The notes below the pieces were generated by a model that saw nothing but the letters and a program-made list of their open reading frames with translations, was not told the DNA's origin and searched no databases. Position numbers and translations under genes: made by a program. This document shows positions 53,456 through 61,504 of a stretch of 64,000 nt of DNA, in pieces; position 1 is the first letter of the stretch; each line of letters begins with the position of its first letter. Location of the stretch: assembly GCF_025244745.1 (NCBI RefSeq), contig NZ_CP104213.1:322501-386500 (forward strand), written 5' to 3'. Source of the DNA: Deinococcus rubellus. Its GTDB lineage: Bacteria; Deinococcota; Deinococci; Deinococcales; Deinococcaceae.

Positions 53456-54063
53456 ATTGAGGGCTGAGCTGAGAGCGGTAGTTCCATCACGGCCCTGAAC
53501 TGCGCCGCATCCATGAACAGGTGCGCCTGCCAGCCTGCCCCGGCAGCGGCGTCCACGTTGGCCTGAACGTCGTCCCAAAACATGATCTGCGCGGGTGGGA
53601 TGTTCAGACGGCGCGTGACTTCAACAAAATAAGGCGCGTCGGGCTTGCGTGCGCCGATGCTGGCACTCGAGAACTCACCGTCCACCAGCTCGCCCAGCTT
53701 CATCTCTTCCAGCAGATACCGGACGCGGTGACGTTCCTGATTGGTGGCGAGGAAGGTGGGCCAGCCCAGCGCCCGCAGTTCGCGCACGGCGGTCAGAATG
53801 GGCAGGTTGGGGTGGTTCTCGCTGCCGAACCATTCGAGGAGAAATTGCTCCAGTGTGTCCGCGTATCCGAAGCGCTCCAGGTACGGCGGCAATACGTCGC
53901 GCAGATCCAGACGGCCACAGCTGGCGTCAACGAAGGGCCCAGAGAAGAACTCGGCGGCCACTTCGGGATGGTCCCTGAACAGGCGCTGACCGAACATCTC
54001 CGGCGGCGTCACCAGCACCCCGTCCACATCCAGTAGCAGCACGCGGCCACCCGCTTCAGTCAT
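53452..54063 (-). CDS. HAD-family hydrolase
   Basis: 203 residues from the ATG at 54063, which overlaps the MFS stop (ATGACTGA). HAD motif 1 is LLLDVDGVL, motif 2 FLATNQ, the motif 3 lysine lies in SIGARKPDAPYF, and motif 4 is MFWDDVQANVDAA. This is the IA/epoxide-hydrolase-like group, and it acts as a phosphatase on an unknown small phosphate ester. It is translationally coupled to the MFS gene upstream. Confidence 0.87.
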   Translation of the reverse strand: MTEAGGRVLLLDVDGVLVTPPEMFGQRLFRDHPEVAAEFFSGPFVDASCGRLDLRDVLPPYLERFGYADTLEQFLLEWFGSENHPNLPILTAVRELRALGWPTFLATNQERHRVRYLLEEMKLGELVDGEFSSASIGARKPDAPYFVEVTRRLNIPPAQIMFWDDVQANVDAAAGAGWQAHLFMDAAQFRAVMELPLSAQPSI

Positions 54064-55486
54064 GGGCAGGGTCACTTGCCAAGTCTGGCGCACCCGCTTC
54101 GCTGCCCCCGTGCAGCCGCCCGGCCAGCAGCACCGTCAGGACGGCCAGCGCAATGGTCAGGCTGATCTGCCAGGGCACCCCCGCCGCCGTGCCGAGGGCC
54201 GCCACCAGCGCGCCGCCCAGACCTGCGCCCAGGGCGCTGCCGAGCATGTCGGAAAGTTGCAGCGTGCCGCTGACCTGTCCCTGCTGACCCGCCGGGGCGT
54301 GCTGCATGACGACCAGGGTGTGGGCCGGAAAGGCCAGTCCCATGCCCAGCGCCGCCAGTCCCCAGCAGCCCGCCGCCAGTGCCAGCGGCAGCGCCGGAAC
54401 GAGCAGCGCGGTAAGCAGGCCCGCCATGCCCAGTCCGATGGCCGCTGCGCCGAGGCGCACCACCTTCGGGCGTTGACGGCCCTGGGTGCGCTCGTCGAAG
54501 CGTGACTGCACGAAACTGGTGGCCGACCAGGTGAGCGCGCCTCCAGTCAGAAACAGCCCGGCGCTCAGCAGGCTCAGCCCGCGCAACTCCGCCAACCCCA
54601 GCGGCAGCAGCGACTCGGTGCCGAAAAAGGCGAAGGCCAGCAGAAAACGGGTGGCGTACCCGGCGCTCAGTGGGGTGCCGGTCCGCCAGACCCGTGCCGG
54701 AAAGAGCCGCCCCAGCGCCGGAACCGCGATCAGCGCGCCCAGGAGCAGCCCCAGGCTGCCCAGCCCCAACGCTCCGAGAGAGCGCCCCTGCCCCAGTTCG
54801 GTGAGGCCCGTCAGCCCCAGTGAGGTGCCCAGGGCCGCCAGCACCACCGCGCCCAGGCGTGAGCGGTCGAGCGGGGTGCCTGCGCCGCGCAGCTTGACGA
54901 GTTGCGGCAGCATCAGCGCCCCGGCCAGGCCGACCAGCGGCAGCAGGCCCAGAAAGACCCCGCGCCACGACCACTGCTGCGTAATGAAGCTCGACAGCGC
55001 CGGGCCGAGCAGCGCGGGCAGCACCCAGGCGCTGCTGAGCAGGGCCAGCATGCGGGCGCGCATGGCGTCGGGGTAGGCGGTGTTGATGACCAGATAGGCC
55101 GCCGCCAGCAGCCCGCCGCCGCCCAGCCCCTGCACCACCCGCCCGCCGATCAGCACCGCCATGCTCGGCGCGAGGCCTGCCACCACCAGACCGGCGGCAA
55201 ACAGCAGCAGCGCGATCAGTGCGGGCCGGGCCGGGCCGTCGCGGTCGGCCAGCGCGCCCAGCCCCACCGTGCCGACCATGAAGCCCATGAAAAAGGCGCT
55301 CAGCGGCCAGCCGTAGAGCTTCAGGCCATTCAGCTCGCGGGCCACGGCGGGCAGGGCGGTGGCCACCGCCAGCGACTCGAAGGCGATGATCAGTACGCCC
55401 AGTAGCAGGCCGGTGCTCAGCGGACGCCGCGCCGGGGAAAAGGGGCTGAGCGACTCCGGCGCGCTGGCGAGCGGGGAAGCGCTCAA
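54056..55486 (-). CDS. MFS transporter (multidrug efflux type)
   Basis: 476 residues with about 12-14 membrane helices. GLGALADRDGPARPALI is the motif A loop, GRVVQGLGGGGLLAAAYLVINTAYP the motif C/B region, and SWRGVFLGLLPLVGLAGAL follows helix 5. It starts at TTG inside the stop of the preceding small gene (TTGA), so three genes (126-residue ORF, MFS, HAD) form a coupled operon. It probably exports toxic compounds. Confidence 0.85.
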   Translation of the reverse strand: MSASPLASAPESLSPFSPARRPLSTGLLLGVLIIAFESLAVATALPAVARELNGLKLYGWPLSAFFMGFMVGTVGLGALADRDGPARPALIALLLFAAGLVVAGLAPSMAVLIGGRVVQGLGGGGLLAAAYLVINTAYPDAMRARMLALLSSAWVLPALLGPALSSFITQQWSWRGVFLGLLPLVGLAGALMLPQLVKLRGAGTPLDRSRLGAVVLAALGTSLGLTGLTELGQGRSLGALGLGSLGLLLGALIAVPALGRLFPARVWRTGTPLSAGYATRFLLAFAFFGTESLLPLGLAELRGLSLLSAGLFLTGGALTWSATSFVQSRFDERTQGRQRPKVVRLGAAAIGLGMAGLLTALLVPALPLALAAGCWGLAALGMGLAFPAHTLVVMQHAPAGQQGQVSGTLQLSDMLGSALGAGLGGALVAALGTAAGVPWQISLTIALAVLTVLLAGRLHGGSEAGAPDLASDPAHD

Positions 55487-55821
55487 GGCTGCGCCGTCTG
55501 GGCATTGGCGGGGTCGGGGTCCGGCTCAGACTCCAGCAGCGCCCGCAGCGCCGCCTCGATGCCGCGCCCGCGCCAGCCACTCTCCAGCTCCGCCACTTCT
55601 GGACAATCGGCGCTTCCGGCGGGCCATCGCAGCGCCGCGCCAATGATCTTGCCGCCCGCCACCGCTACCGCACCCGCCTTCAGGTCAGCGAGGTGGTGGG
55701 TTACGAGCTGGGCGGCGAACAGAGACTTGAGACGGGCTTCCACCGACGGGGCGGGCGGCAGGGGCAAGCGCGAGACGCGCACGCGGGCGGGCAGGGGAGG
55801 TGCGGAGGAAGGAGCAGACAT
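55483..55821 (-). CDS. Hypothetical protein, possible minimal GNAT fold
   Basis: 112 residues from MSAPSSAPPLPARVRVSRL; TACACT ends 6 nt before the ATG. A Pro-rich start is followed by AGAVAVAGGKIIGAALRWP and ELESGWRGRGIEAALRALLES, the latter resembling a GNAT acetyl-CoA loop (R-G-R-G). The domain is shorter than a usual GNAT, so this is a weak guess. It is the first gene of the MFS-HAD unit. Confidence 0.6.
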   Translation of the reverse strand: MSAPSSAPPLPARVRVSRLPLPPAPSVEARLKSLFAAQLVTHHLADLKAGAVAVAGGKIIGAALRWPAGSADCPEVAELESGWRGRGIEAALRALLESEPDPDPANAQTAQP

Positions 55822-55935
55822 GATCCGAGTGTAGGTCAGGGGCAGCCCAGTACTGCAAGGCACGTTCCCAAATTTCTCCCGGCAGGTGTACGTGGTTTCA
55901 CCGCGCGGTAGGTGACTCCCGCTAGAATGCCGGTC

Positions 55936-56238
55936 ATGATCGCCGAGAAGTCAATCGGCTGGCGGGTGCTGAGCGTCCTGCTGCGGACCCTGCTGTGGCT
56001 GCTGGGCGCTGTGCTGGCTGCCCTGGCCCTGGGGGCGTTCGCCAGCCTCAATCCGGCTGCGCCGACCTGGATGCGGACCCTCAGCGCCCTGGAAGGCGTA
56101 CTGCAAGGTCGCCTGTTTCACGGCGCTGGCCTGCTGGGAGCCTACCCGCGTGGCCTGACCGAAGCGCTGCTCGCGGCCCTGGCCGTTTTCCTGGCCGCTC
56201 TACCGGAAGCGCGCCGAAGCGTGCCGAAGCACCTGTGA
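55936..56238 (+). CDS. Small hypothetical membrane protein
   Basis: 100 residues from MIAEKSIGWRVLSVLLRTLLWLLGAV; TAGAAT ends 7 nt before the ATG. Two or three hydrophobic helices are present (around 10-35 and 70-92). It is unrecognised. Its stop overlaps the start of the phosphatidyltransferase gene (GTGA), so the two membrane proteins are probably made together. Confidence 0.7.
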   Translation: MIAEKSIGWRVLSVLLRTLLWLLGAVLAALALGAFASLNPAAPTWMRTLSALEGVLQGRLFHGAGLLGAYPRGLTEALLAALAVFLAALPEARRSVPKHL

Positions 56239-57140
56239 ATTCCACTCCCGCCACCAGGCCAGGAACCGCCGAGTCAGGAACCATCGGTCTGGCCCAGACC
56301 CGCAAGGCCCGGCCAGCCGACGAGTGGGCCGCCGAGCGGGTCTTCCGGCCACTGGCGCAGCTTCTGGTGGCTCCAGCGGCGCGCCTGAAGTTCAAGCCCA
56401 CCCAGATCGTGCTGTTTCACACTGGGCTGGTGCTGCTCTCAGCCTGGCAGGTGCGGCGCGGCAATGTTCTCGCGCCTGCCGCGCTGCTGCAACTCAAGAC
56501 TGTGCTCGACAACCTCGATGGCCAGCTGGCCCGCGCCACCGACCAGACCACCCTGACTGGGCGCTACCTCGACAGTGAGCTGGACGTGCTGGGCAATCTG
56601 GTGCTACTGAGCGCCGTTCACGGTCCGCTGCTGGGGGCCAGCGCCAATGTGCTGCTGAGCCTGATTCTGAGTACCGATTACCTGTGGGAGCGCGACTACC
56701 GGGCGGCCAGGGGCGAAACCTTCCGCGCTCCGGCGGCCCAGGGCGGCGACAATCCCAGGCTACTGAGCGCACTCGAAGCGGTCTACAACGGCTATTTCGT
56801 GCCGCAGGAACACGGGCTCAACCGGGTGTTCGAGGCGCGGCTGAGGCGGGCGGCGGGCGGCGACCCTGGCCCGCTTGACCGCCAGCGCTACACGCCGCTG
56901 CCCGCGCTGACGCTCAGCGCCAACCTGGGCCTCAGTAGCCAGCTGGCACTGTTCGGGGGGCTACTGCTTCTCAAGCGTCCGCACTGGTACGGGCCGTCGC
57001 TGCTGCTGCAAGCCGCCGCTTTGATGGGCGCTCAGCTCTGGCGCGAGGAGCAGGTGCGGGCTGGGCGGGTCGCTGACCTCGGCATCTCCAGCCCCAGCAC
57101 ATCCGGTTTCACACCTCCGGGTACACCTTCAGCTCGGTGA
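56235..57140 (+). CDS. CDP-alcohol phosphatidyltransferase family protein
   Basis: 301 residues starting at GTG. The family motif is complete: D-N-L-D-G-Q-L-A-R, eight residues, G, three residues, D, three residues, D (around 92-115), giving the Mg and CDP-lipid site. It joins an alcohol headgroup to diacylglycerol from CDP-DAG, or uses a CDP-alcohol. The headgroup is unknown. The protein is longer than PgsA or PssA types and has an extended C-terminal half. Its end overlaps the convergent SDR gene by 32 nt. Confidence 0.85.
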   Translation: MNSTPATRPGTAESGTIGLAQTRKARPADEWAAERVFRPLAQLLVAPAARLKFKPTQIVLFHTGLVLLSAWQVRRGNVLAPAALLQLKTVLDNLDGQLARATDQTTLTGRYLDSELDVLGNLVLLSAVHGPLLGASANVLLSLILSTDYLWERDYRAARGETFRAPAAQGGDNPRLLSALEAVYNGYFVPQEHGLNRVFEARLRRAAGGDPGPLDRQRYTPLPALTLSANLGLSSQLALFGGLLLLKRPHWYGPSLLLQAAALMGAQLWREEQVRAGRVADLGISSPSTSGFTPPGTPSAR

Positions 57141-57786
57141 AGTGCGCCCTGGCCGGACGGGTGATGGCGTGGGCCAGCGTCTGGGCCAGGGCGCGTGGAT
57201 CGATGGTGGCTTCCCAGGTCAGGCCCGCCTCGCGGTTGGCGGGCGTGTCGATGGCCCCCATCGGATAGAGCGTCAACGTGGTCACGCCCTTGACCTGGAG
57301 TTCGGCGTGCAGGCTGAGCAGGTAGGCAGCCACGGCGGCCTTGCTGGCGGTATACAGGGCCGCCTTCGGGCCGCTCATCTGGGCCGCCTGTCCTGCCGAG
57401 ACGCCCAGGATCATGCCTTCCTTTTGCTTGAGCATGTGCGGCAAGACGCCCTGCACCGCGTGAAAGAGGGTCTGCATATTGGCCCCGAACAGCGACTGGT
57501 AATCCTTCTCGCTGGCTTTCTGGGCGTCCTGGGCGCTGAAGCGGCCAGCCGTGTGAATCAGCACGTCGGCGCGCTGCTTTTTGAGGGTGTCCACGCAGTC
57601 GGGGTCGGTCAGATCGAGATCGAGCACTTTCTTGGCCGGAAAACGGTCCTCGGCGCGGGCCAGGGCCTCGCCGCGCCCCACCAGAATGAGTTCCGCACCC
57701 GCGTCGATCAGTTCCTGGGCCACGGCGGTGGCGAGCGCGCCGCCTGCGCCGGTGAGCATCACTGTGGTCCCGCTGAGCTTAGCCAT
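57109..57786 (-). CDS. Short-chain dehydrogenase/reductase
   Basis: 225 residues. VMLTGAGGALATAVAQELI is a variant TGxxx cofactor loop, ELILVGRGEAL suggests NADP(H), DVLIHTAGRFS is the NAG-like motif, and YTASKAAV is the active-site YxxxK. It is a probable oxidoreductase of unknown substrate. TAGGCT ends 7 nt before the ATG (leaderless). Confidence 0.82.
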   Translation of the reverse strand: MAKLSGTTVMLTGAGGALATAVAQELIDAGAELILVGRGEALARAEDRFPAKKVLDLDLTDPDCVDTLKKQRADVLIHTAGRFSAQDAQKASEKDYQSLFGANMQTLFHAVQGVLPHMLKQKEGMILGVSAGQAAQMSGPKAALYTASKAAVAAYLLSLHAELQVKGVTTLTLYPMGAIDTPANREAGLTWEATIDPRALAQTLAHAITRPARAHFTELKVYPEV

Positions 57787-57900
57787 GCTCTATAGCCTAC
57801 CCTCAAATCCGCCCTCGGAGGGTGCGGCAACGTTCAGAAAACAGCCTGAGCGCCGCCGATCACACATCCGCTGGGCCGCTTTGCCGCTAAGCTCCGGGGC

Positions 57901-58368
57901 ATGACTGACGCTTCTCCCCAATTCCCGGCTGCTCAGTTCCCAGCTGCGCCGCCCTCCACCGTTCAGCGGCCCCTGGTCTGCGTGGGCGCACTAGTGCGCG
58001 GCCCCGCCGGATACCTGATCGTCCAGACCACCAAATGGCGCGGCTCCTGGGGTGTGCCGGGCGGCAAAGTCGAGTACGGTGAGACGCTGGTAGAAGCTCT
58101 GGTGCGTGAATTCCGGGAGGAAACCGGCCTGACCATTACCGGCAGCCGCTGGGTGCAGACCCAGGAAGCGGTGCGTTCGCCCGAGTTTCACAAGGACTCA
58201 CACATGCTGCTGTTCGACTATCTGGCCGACACTGACGCCCAGGACGTGATGCCCAATGAGGAGATCGTGCAGTGGGCCTGGGTCAGCCTGGAAGAAGCGT
58301 TGACCTACCCGCTCAACAGCTTCACCCGCACCTTGGTTGAAGCGGCGCAGACCACAGGTGAGGGGTGA
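57901..58368 (+). CDS. NUDIX hydrolase
   Basis: 155 residues. The Nudix box is intact: [18 protein letters not shown] followed by REETGL, matching G-x5-E-x7-R-E-U-x-E-E-x-G-U. The N-terminus, [21 protein letters not shown], is typical of MutT-like ADP-ribose or nucleotide hydrolases. TAAGCT ends 7 nt before the ATG. It overlaps the next SDR gene (GTGA). Deinococci carry many NUDIX proteins for nucleotide clean-up, but this one's substrate is unknown. Confidence 0.9.
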   Translation: MTDASPQFPAAQFPAAPPSTVQRPLVCVGALVRGPAGYLIVQTTKWRGSWGVPGGKVEYGETLVEALVREFREETGLTITGSRWVQTQEAVRSPEFHKDSHMLLFDYLADTDAQDVMPNEEIVQWAWVSLEEALTYPLNSFTRTLVEAAQTTGEG

Positions 58369-59099
58369 AGCCCTACGCGGCCCTCGTTACTGGCAGCGCT
58401 CGCGGCATTGGGCGCGGGGTGGCGCTGGCGCTGGCGCAGGCCGGGTACAGCGTGGCGGTGCATTACCTGTCCAGTGCCGAGGACGCCGCCGAGACCGTGC
58501 GGCTGTGCCGGGCAGCGGGTGGGCGGGCCGACGCCTTCCAGGCCGACCTGACTTCGGCAGACGAGGCTGCCGCGCTGGTGGCGTGGGCCGACACCCATTT
58601 CGATCTGCCGCTGGGCGTGCTGGTGAACGTGGTCGGCAACTACGTGCACCGCCGCTGGGACGAGACGACGCTGGCCGAGTGGCGCGACATGTTTGACAGT
58701 AACCTCAACGCTGCCTTCTACACCTGCCGGGTGGCCGCGCCGCTGATGCGCCGGAACACGGCCTCGACACCGGGGGGATTTGGGCGCATCGTCAACTTCG
58801 GTTACGCGGGCGCGGAGCACTTGCTGGCCCGCCCCGGCGTGGTGCCCTACGCGGTGTCCAAGGCGGGCGTCATCGCGCTGACCAAAGCTGTTGCCCGCAC
58901 GGAAGCGCAGTACGGCGTCAGCGCCAACGTCGTCTCGCCCGGCGTGATTGAAACCTCCGTCAGCCAGCCCTTGACCGAGATTCCGGCGGGGCGGCTGGGT
59001 ACGGTGGCCGAGGTGGTCGGCGCGGTGATGGTGTTCGTGGAGGGCAGCGCCTACCTCACCGGGCAGGTGCTGGAAGTGGCAGGTGGCTGGAACCTGTAG
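58365..59099 (+). CDS. Short-chain dehydrogenase/reductase (FabG-like)
   Basis: 244 residues starting at GTG inside the NUDIX stop. [20 protein letters not shown] gives the cofactor site. [10 protein letters not shown] replaces the usual [16 protein letters not shown] holds the active-site region without the usual Ser, and [16 protein letters not shown] is the YxxxK helix. It is similar to 3-oxoacyl-ACP reductase or pteridine reductase-like SDRs. The loss of the canonical NNAG and Ser is worth noting. Confidence 0.83.
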   Translation: MKPYAALVTGSARGIGRGVALALAQAGYSVAVHYLSSAEDAAETVRLCRAAGGRADAFQADLTSADEAAALVAWADTHFDLPLGVLVNVVGNYVHRRWDETTLAEWRDMFDSNLNAAFYTCRVAAPLMRRNTASTPGGFGRIVNFGYAGAEHLLARPGVVPYAVSKAGVIALTKAVARTEAQYGVSANVVSPGVIETSVSQPLTEIPAGRLGTVAEVVGAVMVFVEGSAYLTGQVLEVAGGWNL

Positions 59100-59118
59100 G
59101 CCCGATGTCGGACAGGCT

Positions 59119-59616
59119 TTACGGGGTGGCCGTCACCCGCACGTCGGCCAGAATGCGCTTGGCCGCCGGGTTGATGCGCTGCTGGGTGGTGGAGGTGTAG
59201 ATCATTTTTCCGGTGGCGTCCTTGATGCTGACCCGCACCAGATAGACGCCGACGCTGGTAAAACGGCGCGGGCTGGAGACGAGCTGGTAGCTGACCGGCA
59301 GTGAGGCGCTGGGGAAGGTGGTCGTGGCCAGGATGGTGGCGGCCATATCCGTCCGGCTGGCGTCTTGCAGGCTGACCGTGACCCGGCTTCCGGCAGGCAG
59401 ATCGGTGCGCCCTGTCCCACCTGCGCTGATGCGGCCCCGGACGTCGATCCAGTCGGCGGGTATGGTGCTGTCAACGAAGGCCGGAACCACCCGGCGGGGT
59501 GCGGCTGGCTGGGGCTGACCCGGCTTGGTGATGGTCACGCCGTTGATGACGGTCTGGGCCAGCGCGGCGGGCCAGCTGACGAGCAACAGAAGGGCAAAAA
59601 ATGAGAACTTCTTCAT
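59119..59616 (-). CDS. Secreted hypothetical protein
   Basis: 165 residues from MKKFSFFALLLLVSWPAALA (signal peptide, cut after ALA). The mature part has a Pro-rich linker and one beta-rich domain: WIDVRGRISAGGTG, RVTVSLQDASR, LPVSYQLVSSPRRFTSVGVYLVRVSIKDATG. This resembles a YbaY/YscW-like type III secretion-pilotin or lipoprotein domain, but there is no lipobox here. The function is unknown. It converges on the FabG-like gene. Confidence 0.75.
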   Translation of the reverse strand: MKKFSFFALLLLVSWPAALAQTVINGVTITKPGQPQPAAPRRVVPAFVDSTIPADWIDVRGRISAGGTGRTDLPAGSRVTVSLQDASRTDMAATILATTTFPSASLPVSYQLVSSPRRFTSVGVYLVRVSIKDATGKMIYTSTTQQRINPAAKRILADVRVTATP

Positions 59617-59769
59617 CCTTACAGGGTAACAAGCGCCAGGGAGAGAAAAGTCCACCACCTTTCAATGCCGTCAGGAAATGATCAGGGGTCCGTCTGCTCT
59701 GGTCGGTGGTGGCGTTCAGCGGCCCGGCCCCGGCTACGGCTCCAGTCCCGGCCCTGCCATACTGCGGCC

Positions 59770-60369
59770 ATGTCCAGCCAGCCTGCCGCCCACCGAGACC
59801 TGGCCCGCGACCCGGTGCTGCGTCCGCTGCTGGAGGCGGGCCCACTGCCCGAACTGCTGCCCGCTGCCGACCCCTTCGCGTCGCTGATTCGCAGTGTGAC
59901 CGGCCAGCAGCTCTCGGTGAAGGCGGCGGCGGCCATCAACGGGCGGCTGGCGGCGGCCACCGACAATTTTGCGCCTGCTGCGCTGCTCTCGGCCCCGCCG
60001 CAGAGCCTGCGTGACCTGGGCCTGTCGTGGGCTAAGGTTCGCACCGTGCAGGCCATCGCTGCCGCCGCGAACAGCGGCCAGATTGACTTTGCCGAGCTGG
60101 TTGGTATGAGCGACGAGGCTGTCACCCAGGCGCTGCTGCCGCTGCCGGGCATCGGGCGCTGGACGGCGGAGATGTTTCTGATCTTCGGGCTGGGCCGCCC
60201 CGACGTGTTCAGTTTCGGTGATCTGGCGCTCAGGAAGGCCCTCAATCTGTATTACCCCGGTCAGGACCACGCAAGCATTGTGCTGGGCTGGCAGCCGCAC
60301 CGCAGCTCCGCCGCCCGGCTGCTGTGGCGGACCTTCCACGTCACGCCCGTCATCACCCCGGCAGACTGA
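59770..60369 (+). CDS. alkA: DNA-3-methyladenine glycosylase II (AlkA-type, HhH-GPD)
   Basis: 199 residues from the ATG at 59770; CATACT ends 6 nt upstream. SLIRSVTGQQLSVKAAAAI opens the HhH-GPD domain. LPGIGRWTAEMFLIFGLGR is the helix-hairpin-helix, and DVFSFGDLALR carries the catalytic Asp. It lacks the N-terminal domain of E. coli AlkA, like the short deinococcal AlkA. It removes alkylated bases such as 3-methyladenine in base-excision repair. It is followed by a Crp/Fnr regulator gene. Confidence 0.92.
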   Translation: MSSQPAAHRDLARDPVLRPLLEAGPLPELLPAADPFASLIRSVTGQQLSVKAAAAINGRLAAATDNFAPAALLSAPPQSLRDLGLSWAKVRTVQAIAAAANSGQIDFAELVGMSDEAVTQALLPLPGIGRWTAEMFLIFGLGRPDVFSFGDLALRKALNLYYPGQDHASIVLGWQPHRSSAARLLWRTFHVTPVITPAD

Positions 60370-60444
60370 GCGCTGCCCTGTCAGGCGGTCCAACATGTCC
60401 GCTTTGGTCGTTTCTGGGCTGGGTGGGTTATCCTGGGCGCAATC

Positions 60445-61140
60445 ATGAATTATCCCAGTCTGGTCTGGCACCTCAAACGCACGGAGCTGTTCGCCGACCT
60501 CGAACTGACCGAGCTGGAGCGCGTGGCCGCCTCGACGCCCTACCGTTCCTACCAGGCGGGCGAAGTGATCTACCGCATGGACGATCTGTCAGACGCCCTA
60601 TATTTCGTCAGATCGGGGCTGGTGAAGATCAGTAAGCTCTTTCCCAACGGCAAGGAAGCCATCCTGAGCGTGGTGGGGCAGCACGACACTTTCGGGGAAC
60701 TGCTGCTGCAACCCGAGGAGCGCCGCCCCACCCAGGCCGAGGCACTGGAGCGCACCACCCTGATCGTGCTGCCGCGCGGCGAGTTGCAAAAACTCCTCAA
60801 CGCCAAGCCCGACCTCGCCATGAAGTTGATCCGGCTGATGGCCGCCCGGCTGTTCGAGGCCCAGGCCTGGAGCGCCGAGGTCAGTGCCTATAGCGCTCCC
60901 GAGCGGGTGGCGAGCCTGCTCTACCGGCTGGCCCGCGAGTTTGGCCGCCCGCACCCACAGGGCGTGGAACTCAGCCTCAAGCTCAACCAGGAAGACATCG
61001 CCCGGATGGTTGGGGCCACCCGCGAAACGGTCAGCCACAGCCTGAGCAAGCTCAAGCACGAGGGAGCCATCGTGCGGCCCCGCACGCCGATCATCGTGCG
61101 GATGGACGCCCTCAAGCGCTACATCGAATCGGGCGGATAA
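60445..61140 (+). CDS. Crp/Fnr family transcriptional regulator
   Basis: 231 residues. The N-terminal cyclic-nucleotide-binding fold (about 10-125) has YQAGEVIYRMDDLSDALYFVRSGLVKISK. The dimer helix follows. The C-terminal HTH_Crp domain has LNQEDIARMVGATRETVSHSLSKLKHEGAI. FGELLL aligns with the cAMP-contacting region (usually FGE), so cAMP binding is possible. Deinococcal DdrI is of this family and size, but orthology cannot be claimed here. It starts at ATG, with TTATCC 10 nt upstream. Confidence 0.88.
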   Translation: MNYPSLVWHLKRTELFADLELTELERVAASTPYRSYQAGEVIYRMDDLSDALYFVRSGLVKISKLFPNGKEAILSVVGQHDTFGELLLQPEERRPTQAEALERTTLIVLPRGELQKLLNAKPDLAMKLIRLMAARLFEAQAWSAEVSAYSAPERVASLLYRLAREFGRPHPQGVELSLKLNQEDIARMVGATRETVSHSLSKLKHEGAIVRPRTPIIVRMDALKRYIESGG

Positions 61141-61166
61141 GTGCTGAGCGTGAGGAGAAATGACCG

Positions 61167-61418
61167 GTGAGTCAGCGCCGCTTCGTTCATTACATGGAAG
61201 GCAGGGGAGCAGACGCTGAGCAGACGCTGAGTGACCTGCTCAGTGGATTGCCGGGCTGGGCCGGACTGGTGGACGCCTGCCTGCTCACCTCGCCCGACCA
61301 GCCGGGGTTGTGGCTCCTGGAAAGCCGCTGGGCAAATGCCGTACCGCTGCTGGACGTGCCGGAGGGCTGCAAGAGCTGGAGCTTCGAGGTGCAGCGGCTG
61401 GTGTCGGGCAGCCGCTGA
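61167..61418 (+). CDS. Small hypothetical protein
   Basis: 83 residues starting at GTG (MSQRRFVHYMEGRGADAEQTL). It is soluble; GLWLLESRWANAVPLLDVPEG looks like two beta strands of a small alpha-beta fold. It is not recognised. It begins 26 nt after the regulator gene and ends before a strong terminator, so it is probably in the same transcript. Confidence 0.65.
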   Translation: MSQRRFVHYMEGRGADAEQTLSDLLSGLPGWAGLVDACLLTSPDQPGLWLLESRWANAVPLLDVPEGCKSWSFEVQRLVSGSR

Positions 61419-61450
61419 ACACCTTCTCTATCAGCGTTTAATCACCAAAG

Positions 61451-61488
61451 AACAGGCCGCCGAGCATCTTCGCTCGGCGGCCTGTTTC
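61451..61488. terminator. Bidirectional terminator between the Crp unit and the DEAD-box helicase gene
   Basis: A perfect 15-bp stem: 61451-61465 pairs with 61472-61486 (CAGGCCGCCGAGC core) around a 6-nt loop. It lies between two converging transcription units. The T tracts are short on both sides, but the stem is very stable. Confidence 0.8.
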
Positions 61489-61504
61489 ATCTAGCGTTCT
61501 CTAC

